Part shown: positions 35,101 to 44,100 of the stretch, piece after piece
Layout: each line of letters starts with the position of its first letter
Position numbering within the stretch: the stretch's first letter is position 1
Assembly (NCBI GenBank): GCA_947396885.1
Contig: OX377202.1
Coordinates: forward strand, 85,540,408 to 85,604,407
Direction of reading: 5' to 3'
Length of the DNA: 64,000 bases
Source of the DNA: Heligmosomoides polygyrus polygyrus
Taxonomy: Eukaryota > Nematoda > Chromadorea > Rhabditida > Heligmosomidae
The notes under the pieces: model-generated
Database searches by the model: none
The model's input: only the letters and a program-made list of their open reading frames with translations
Told to the model about the DNA's origin: nothing
Made by a program: the position numbers and the translations under genes

Positions 35101-38100
35101 TCGACGAACTCTCTTTTCCAAGTTCTAAAAGAAGCTTGAAATGTTCGGTTCTGCAGAGTTCATTGGCACCTACCCTTACGCGAATAACGTGCTGCTAAGA
35201 GTGTTAAAAAGAGAGGCACCATCTGTGCCAACTGACTCACCGATATCCCACCAGCGCCAAGAGACCGGCTCAGCTGGTCGCCGTGGAGGAAGTGACGCAT
35301 ACTGGTCCGGTCAAATATACTGCTCCGAGTACGGTAGGGTTGAGAACGTACGCGAAGCAGTATACAACATCTCACAGCTCGCACAAAGGGATAGAAGGCA
35401 AGAATTCACTGGTAATGGAGATGCACTCGCACCTGTTGCTCATGGATGGATTGCGTGTGTGAATCCAGAGGACCTCGTGAGCCTTTCTAGTCCCTATTTC
35501 GTCGTCGTGATACAACACTTTGCATTTCACATTAAAATCGTCACTGGAATGGGCTTCTCTTCGGTGCTTTTCAGGCAGAGTCAATAAGCTTTGCTTTCTC
35601 TTGGCGCTGGTGGGATATCGGTGAGTTAGTGCAGGTGTGGCCTCTCTTCTTAACACTTTTATCAGCATGTTGTTCGCGTAAGCCTTGGTTTATATCTGCG
35701 CCGCTGCGCAGATATAAACCAGGGCTTACGGTTACGGTACGGCTATTTGGAAACGAAGAGGTTTAATTGAAATGATCTCTAGCGTGATTCTACATAATGC
35801 ATATTCATTGGTACTAGCCATAAGAGAAGGAATACAATGCCAGCATGAGGAGAAAAATCAATGCAGGCAACGGAATGGCATTCAACGCATAGACCTTTGC
35901 CAAATGTTAGAATATTTGCTTCTTCTACTCTTTCTTAGGAATTAGGCTGTTCAAAGGTTTCCGCCACTTTTGCCCTTTTCTTCAGATTTGTTTCTCTCTT
36001 TCAGTACATTCAACAACTAATGAACATATGCGCCATTATTATCTACACTGCCATTTATCAGGTATTTTGTAGATGACACTTCTTTGAAATTCCTGGGGTT
36101 TCGATGAAAAAGAAATCACCAAGACACTTTAAGTACTTACTTTCGTTTATCTGCCTCTCATGCAGATGTTTGAATAACGAATGAAACAGATGGTAGCCCG
36201 TTAGAGCAAGGTCCAATGAGTACGGTGGGTGGCCACAACGTCTCATCCGAAACATTGGAGTATTTTTTGAGTCGCTGTCGCAACATGTAGGCATGCATTA
36301 TCGTAAAGGCCCCCGCAGACTTCTGCGGCGTTGCCGCCGCCCTATGCTTAACCATAGGCAGGGACGCAGAGCTCGCCGCTGGGCGGCGCCGCTGGCCGGC
36401 CGGCGGCACCGGCGGCGTCGCTGGCGGAAATGACTTGAATCATTCCACCCGGCGGCGCCGCTCCAGCGTCTGTCTGTCTGCGCTCTGCGCTCTGCCCTTT
36501 CGCGGCGGGATCCAGAGCGGAGACGGTCGATGCGGGCGCGCGACCGTCATCGGGGCGCGTTATTGTTAAGCACCAGTCGGTCCCGACTAGAAACAGTACA
36601 GTACCTCGCCGTCACCGCTCCCACTGATGATGAGTCAAGCTGCTCAGCGATTTCGCCGTCCGCCGCCCGCCGCTCGCCGCAGAAGTCTGCGGGGGCCTTA
36701 AGCTGTCGCCAGTGAAAATAGTGTTTGAAGGAAGTAGCTCCTAAAGGATAACTCCTTTGCAGTTCTACCAGACACTAAGCATGCTTACAATTTCTGGTGG
36801 CTGGTTGAGAGTGTGCGTGCACTCTATTTCTCTTGCGCCGAGCGACGCTGTCGGCGACGCGGACGGCAACGCCCCCAGCAACGTCGCTGAGGCCTTTTTC
36901 ATACCATCGCTCACCCCGAGCGACGCCTAATGATATGCTCCCATATCGATCGGGGCGATGGGATCGATATGGGTGCATATCATTAGGCGTCTCTCGGGGT
37001 GAGCGATGGTATGATAAAGGCCTGACGGTGTCGCCAACAGAGCGACGAACTATAACTAATGCACAGTGAGGCGTGTCGTAACGCAGTTGGAAGAGGCACC
37101 GGCTGTCGTATGCACCCGATTCCAGGTTCCGGTTTCGGATTTCGCGCAACGGCCACCAAGCCTTCCATCCCTTCCATTCCTTCCATTCCTTCGGGGTGGG
37201 TGGATTGGTACCAGATTGTCTGGGGAGGATAAAACACTAATATATCCATCGGCTGGCTACCACAAGCAAATCATTGTATAGGTCTAGTACGCATTACGGA
37301 TTAGAAGAGGTGTCAAAGAGGTCGTGCAGCATGCGTCGTGATCCAGAAGGCGTGTCACTGGCGTCGTTCGGATTTAGAAGATGCGTCGAAGATGTCATCT
37401 ATTACTCTATAAATATAATATGCGGACTTTGTCGTTGTGCGCGTGGTAGAATAATCATACGGAGGGCCGGCTGTCGTGTGCATTCCGATTCAAGATTTTT
37501 CGTGTTGGTCACGCTCAGGTCAACTAAGCTTTCCATCGCTCCGGGTACGTGACGTGACGTGACGTGAGTTGGTACCCTTCTTGTCGGGAGAGATAAGGGA
37601 CGGACTTGAGCCGTGGTCATTGAATAGGCCAAACACGTGGGTGCATTACGTTAAGACCCCCACACACTTATGCGGCAACGCCGCTCGTCGCTATGGTTAA
37701 GGATAGGGCAGGGACGCCGCCGGCGGCTGATAAGGGCCTTGTCCTCGATGCGAAATTATCAAAAAATCGATAATTCCAAAATTGATCGAGATTGGTACCA
37801 TTCGATAGCGCTTTTCGAGCTGAACGGAACGGTGTCATTGCAAGCGTCGAAGACTCAAATGTGGGCGAGTAAGGGCGGAAGAAAGCTCACCGCTGCTGTC
37901 CGCCGCTCTAAATGGCAGATGGGACTAAGGTAGTTTAGGCAGCTGGGGAGCTGTGAGCTCGTCGTTGTAAAGTGCTTTAAGTACCCTGTTAGCACACAGA
38001 TTTGCATGCTGTTAGCTCGTCTCGTCTTATAACAGTGGTCGACTGAAATCGGAAAAAATTGCGTCGCACAAGCCTAACCTGCATGTTCGCACCTCTGTAA

Positions 38101-41100
38101 GTTTGTCAGTTCTTAACCTGCATCGCTATGCTTTGGCATGCTGCTAGAACTTCTTACCTACTACAAAATCCACAAGCTGCGATCCGTAGGGTACACACTT
38201 GACAGAGTTATCGCGCTCCAAACACGAGCGCGCATGCAATTTGGCACATCAACGATCGATGTTCTCCCCGCCTTACTCGCTCAGGTTACAATTCTCGCCA
38301 CTCTGAGTAACACCTTTCAATTCTCCTTCAAAAATGCTACCGAGTGGTACCCTATTTAGCCAAGTTCGAAAATATTGATTTTCGGTTACGTCATCGCCCC
38401 TCCGCTGCGGCCTTGTCCTCGACGCGAAATTATCAAAAAAATCGATATCTCCAAAAATTTTTGAGATTGACATCGTTCGATAGAGCTCATCGAGCTCAAC
38501 AGAACGGTGTCATTGCGAGTGCCGAAAACTCAAGGACGGAAGGAGTAAAGGCGGAAGGAGCTTCACTGTTGCCGTCCGCCGCTTTAAAACGGCAGCTGTA
38601 ACTAAGGCAGGTTAGGCAGCTGGAGAGGTGCGAGCGCTTATTCGTAAAGTAACTTAAGCGATATGATAGCCTATGTATTTGTATACCGTCAGCTCATCGC
38701 CTGTTCCCGCAGTAATCGACTGAAATCGAAAAAATTATACAAGCCTGACCTGCATTTTCGCACCACCGTAACTTTGTCCGTTCTCAGGCTACGTCGCTAT
38801 TCTTTGGCGTTTTGCTAAAGCTTCTTGCTGACTACAAAACCCACAAGCTGCAGCCGGAAGGGTTCACACATGACAGAGTTATCGCGCTCCAAACACACCC
38901 ACGCGTGCAATTTGCGAACGGTCGCGCCACATCGACTGATAGGTTCTATTGTATAGGCATTGTTCTCGATGCACTCCAGATGCAAGCTGGACAGTCTTAG
39001 AGCAACTCCTGAGTAGGGCGGCTGGGAATCTGATAAAACTCCTCAAATGCTCACTCTACAAGCTTTCGCGCCTACTTGAATAGGTTCGTATCTATATGCA
39101 TTGTTTTCGGTGCACTCCAGATGCAAGCTGGACAGTCTCAGAGCAACTCCTGGGTAGGGCGGCCGGGAATTTCTGATCGAACTCCCAAACGCTCACTCTA
39201 CAAGCTTTCGCGACACTTGATTGATAGGTTTGTTTCTATATGCATTGTTCACGCCGCACTCCAGATGCAAGCTGGACAGTCCTAGAGCAATGGCTGAGTA
39301 GGGCGGCTAGGGATTTTTGATAAAACTTCCCATACGCTCACTCTACAAGCTGTCGCTCGCTCTATAGGTTGTCGCGCCCACTCGATTGATTTTGTCGGAC
39401 CTATATGCATTGTTCACAGTACGCCATGCCGGCAGTTAGCTTCAAGCAGTAGGCCACGCTCGTCAAAGGCTCCTTCCATCAGCCTAACGTCCAGGAGTTG
39501 AGGACGCCGCGCCCTAAACGACTTGCATCCGGCGCGACGCGTGGCGAGCGAAAAAAGGCGCTCTCCGGCGCCTTTTGCGCCGCTTCTTATCTTTCCGCTT
39601 GTGCTTGTTGGACGCAGCGGCATCTCCGGTACCGTATTGCTTTAGCAGAAGTAAACGTAAAGCAGAAGTTTCTACTAGAATGTGGATATGGCTATTTCAA
39701 TCTTTATTGCCTTCGCTAAAGTGTATTACAAGTGAACCCCTCTCCCCCTCCCCCAGGTGTCAGTCAACGTCCCAAAGCATATGAATACCAGAAATGCAAA
39801 GAGAAAGCAGGGCAAAAAACGAGTTAAGTCCTCAATCACCACCCTACGACGGAAAGTCTGCTCCGCGGCGCACAGCCTGCTCTGCTCATCCGTTATAGCT
39901 CGTCCAAGGCGGCCTCAACAACACGCCACGCTACCGTAATCGGGGGCGGTGGCGGGCAGCGGCGGACCGCTACCGTAACTCACGGAGATACCTAACGTAC
40001 GAACCCCAAATACACCGTCGTTGAACTCAGTTTGGTCACTCCTACTCAATGTTCGCGTAGTTATATTGTCACAATATAATTTCGGAAAATCAATACGGCT
40101 TTCTCAAAAGAAGACCAGTCGAAATTGCTCTTTTTACCCCTTTTAAACACTGGAGAAGCGCGCTAGAAGAAAGAAAGCGTACGGACGTTAAATATTTTGA
40201 TTTCGAAAAAACTTTTGACAGAGTCGTGGTGAACATTCTGTTGGTTAAAATGGAAGCGGTAGGAATCCACCCTACGACTATGTGTTAGGTAAAGCCATTT
40301 TTATCTAGTAGAACATATCAAGTTAACAGTTAAGTTAACATATCAAGAATCAAGTGGTGGCGAATGAAAGAGAAGGAAGCAGCTGTGATTTCTCGCGTGC
40401 GGTTACCGACAGTTACGACTGTCGATGAAACTTGGAAGAGAGCAACCGACGCGATACGCCAAGCTGCAAGGTTGGAACTCGGCACTACGAAGCCTGAACG
40501 ACGCAAAGTCGACAAGCAGGTAGCAGCATGGCTGTGGGCAGACGATGTGAAAGCGAAGGTTTGAGAGAAGAAGTCGGTGTATCATGTGTTTCTCGGCGAC
40601 AGAACAGCCGACAACTGGCAGGAGTATCAGAAGGCGAAGAAGGCTGCAAAGAAAGCCGTGGCTGTTGCAAAAGCCACTCATTATGGTGATGTCTACCGAA
40701 AGCTCGAATTGCGCGATGGTGGGCGGTATTTGTACCGACTTGCTAAGACCCCCATCGCCAAACCGAGGATATTGAAAAGTTCATTGGCATCAACGATGAG
40801 AGCGGCCATCTTCTGAAGACGGCAAAAAGGCGCTGATCGTGATTACTTTGAGGAAATTTCCACTATTTAATTTCCTCATCCGGCCATCCCTTCTGTGGCT
40901 TCTGTTCACGGTCCCGTTCACAAGATCACCGTGGAGGAAACAGAAGCGGCTCTGAAGAAGATGAAGCCCGGTAAGGCGACAGGGCCGGATGATCTGGCAG
41001 CCGATGTTTGGAAATCGAAGGTCTGGTATCCTGCTGAGCGGTTGGCTGAGTTCTTCAACCAGGTAGTAAAGGAGAAGAAGGTACCGGAGTGTTGGCACAA

Positions 41101-44100
41101 CAGTACGACGATTCCGATTTGGAAGAAGAAAGGCAGTCCTGCAGACTGCTGCAATTACCGTCCGATTCGCTTGCTTTCGCACAGCATGAAGATCTTCGAG
41201 CGAATCCTCGATAGAAGAATCCGTGAAATCGTCAAGCTTTCCGACAACCAGTGCGGCATTGTATCTGGTTGTGGGACCATTGATGCTATACACGCCGCCC
41301 GCCTCCTGGTGGAGAAGCATCGCGAGAGACAGAAGCCGGTGCATATCGCCTTTCTCGACTTGGAGAAGGCTTTCGACCGCGTACCGCGTGAAGTGATATG
41401 GTACGCCCTGCGACGACATGGAGTTCCTGAAGAGCTCATAGAGTGGGTGCGAATCCTCTACTCTTGCCCAAAGAGTAGAGTTCAAGCTGCAGCCGGAATC
41501 TCGATGGAGTTCCCCATCTCTGTCGGGGTACACCAGGGTTCTGCGCTTTCCCCACTCCTTTTTGTTGTCGTGATGGACGCCATTACACGAGATCTTCAGA
41601 AGCCAGTCCCCTGGACACTGCTTTATGCTGATGACGTGATGCTCGATTGCGAAGAGAAAGACGATCTCGAGCGGCAGGTGCAAGCTTGGTGCGACCGTCT
41701 GGTGAGGTTCGGACTTAAATTGAACGTCAAGAAGACCGAGTACCTAACGACTGACGTGAACGAGTCCGACTCCATTAAGATTAACGGTACTGAGCTTGCA
41801 CGCACTTCGGTGTTTAAATACCTGGGATCAGCAATAGCGTCTGACGGCGGTCTGATGGTTGAAGTGAACCCACGCGTGAGTGCAGCTTGGTCCAAGTGGC
41901 GTTCGCTGACTGGCGTGCCCTGCGATAGGAAGATACCAGAGCACCTGAAGTCGAAGATTTACAGAGCCGTCGCGCGCCCGGTAGCGATGTATGGCGCTGA
42001 GTGTTGGCCTGCGACCAAGGAAGTTGAAACGCGCCTCAGCGTCATGGAGACGAAGATGCTGCGCTGGACGGCTGGAGTCACGCGCATGGACCGCATTCGA
42101 AATGATGCTATTCGGCAAAAGTTCGGTGTCGCGCCGATAGTCGACAAGATGCGCGAAGCTCGCTTGCGATGGTACGGCCACGTTCTGCGTGGGAAAGAAG
42201 ACAGCGTCCGCAAGATTGGCCTTGAGTTGGAAGTATCTGGAAAGCAGCCTAGAGGACGCCCGAAGAAGCGTTGGTCCGATACGTTACGGACATGAAAGTA
42301 GCTGGTGTCCACCCTGATCAAGCGCAGGATCGGGAAAGGTGGCGTCGTAACAGCAGAAGAGCGCACCCGCGACGATGCGGGACAAACGCTGAAGAATAAG
42401 AAGAAGAAGAAGAAGAAGAAGAACATATCAAGTTTGCATAAAGGGTCAGTTTTCGAAAGTATTTTCCATGTGTAGCGGAGTTCCTCAAGGAGCCGTATTA
42501 TCGCTTATCCTATTTTCACTGTACACCTATGAACTTCTGAACTATCTTGCCAACCTGGGAGTCACGTGTAAAATGTACGCAGATGATGTGAAGGTTTAGA
42601 AAAAAAATTTAAACACCTCAGATAAAGTATCTCTTCAATCGGCAATAAATTACAACCGACAAAAAAACAAAAAAAACAAAAAAACGATCTCCTGAGCTCA
42701 AATATACTCTTTTTTTTCAAAAGGATGAATTTTGGGTGAGTTATAGTAAAAAGGCGCAAAAACCGCAAAAGTGCGGTTTTTTCGGCGTCTATTCAAAAGA
42801 CGCGTCCGGTACTGTACATCTCCAGCTGGGCAGACAAGTGGGGTCTACCACTTGCACATGAAAAAACATGTTTCCTAACAATTGGATTTAAAAAACAGTC
42901 ACGTTCCCAATATACAGTAGCGGTCAGGTTCTGAACAATGTAAAAGAAGCCCACGATCTAGGATTCATCATAACGTCCAATCTATGCTTTTCACAGCGCT
43001 GCAGACTTCTCGATAAAAAGGTCGGCTACCGTATATATAACCTCTTTCGAGCTCTAAAGTCAAATCAACCAGAAAGTTATATCCGAGCTCTTATGTGTCA
43101 CTATTTTGTGCCACACGAGGTTTGTAGGTGGATCTTTATTTGCGGCCTGACGTTTCGACTTTTCGTCGTCTTCAGAGGCGCATAGGATCCACCGCAGGGC
43201 TGAAGATCGCTCTCGTTAAGTAACCAGTAGAGGCGATTCTTCAGCCCTGCGGTGGATCCTATGCGCCTCTGAAGACGACGGAAAGTCGAAACGTCAGGCC
43301 GCAAATAAAGATCCACCTACAAACCTCGTGTGGCACAAAATATTGACACATAAGAACTCACCATGCCGAGGTTTCAAGAAGAGAGAAGTTGGGAACTATT
43401 ATATCCGAGCTTTTAAATCATGTGTGAGGCCAATAGTTGAATCGGGGATCACGGTGTTCACTCTCGAAGAAAGATATCGAGCCTTTGGAAAGTGTTCAAT
43501 ATGGCTTCACTAGAAAACTTATGATGAGATGCTTTTCCATGAACTACGATCAGATACCACATGCTTCTCAAAGATCAGTCATACTTGGCCTCCCGTCGCT
43601 CAAAAATAGAAGAAAAATAGCAGATTGTGTACATGATGTTCAAGATCATTGGCTAGAAGTTATCCGTTAACCCAACCGATTTCTTTGATGACGCTCTGAC
43701 GAGATCCGTAAGAAGAAGCTCACGCTTCGAGTTTCAGTTGCTCAAACGCGAGTCAGATCTGATTCTCTAACATACAGAGCACTTGGTGATTTCAGTCTGC
43801 TGCTAGTTAAATGCGAAAACATGACAAGGTTATCTGTACAGGTCTGCAAAAGGTTTTCCACAGCTTAAGGATTATGGGATATTGTGTAGTCAGTAGACGC
43901 TTTATTATGTCACCAATTTCAATGTGCATATGACTCATTCTTTCGTGCTTTGTTGTGTCGTGCATGTTCTGTTTTTTGTTCCCTCATTCTTTAAACAAAA
44001 CTGTTGTCTTTGTTGAATAAATAAATAAATAAATATTACATTCATTAGATTGTTATTTCACTATTATTGATTTATTTGTTGATTTAGTTTTCAGCATATC

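Larger units (their letters stand above)
40083..44036 (+). mobile_element. CR1-like LINE with two nested insertions
   Basis: The RT is read across interruptions. About 40190-40324 gives DFEKTFDRVVVNILLVKMEA (motif A region) ending RTYQV. After the RTE insert, 42434-42600 gives SGVPQGAVLSLILFSLYTYE (motif B) and VTCKMYADDVKV (motif C). Then come scattered pieces (42840-43089: WADKWGLPLAHE-like, LGFIITSNLCFS, RIYNLFRALKSNQPESYIRA). After the Penelope insert, 43399-43670 resumes YIRAFKSCVRPIVESG and ends LPSLKNRRKIADCVHD. The 3' end is (AATA)n at about 44017-44036. Stops and shifts make it inactive. It sits in intron 3 of the CAP gene on the opposite strand. Confidence 0.85.

Noticed and set aside
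38926..39425. CRISPR array
   Set aside because: The period is about 142 bp with whole units similar. There are no short repeats with unique spacers, and the sequence is eukaryotic.
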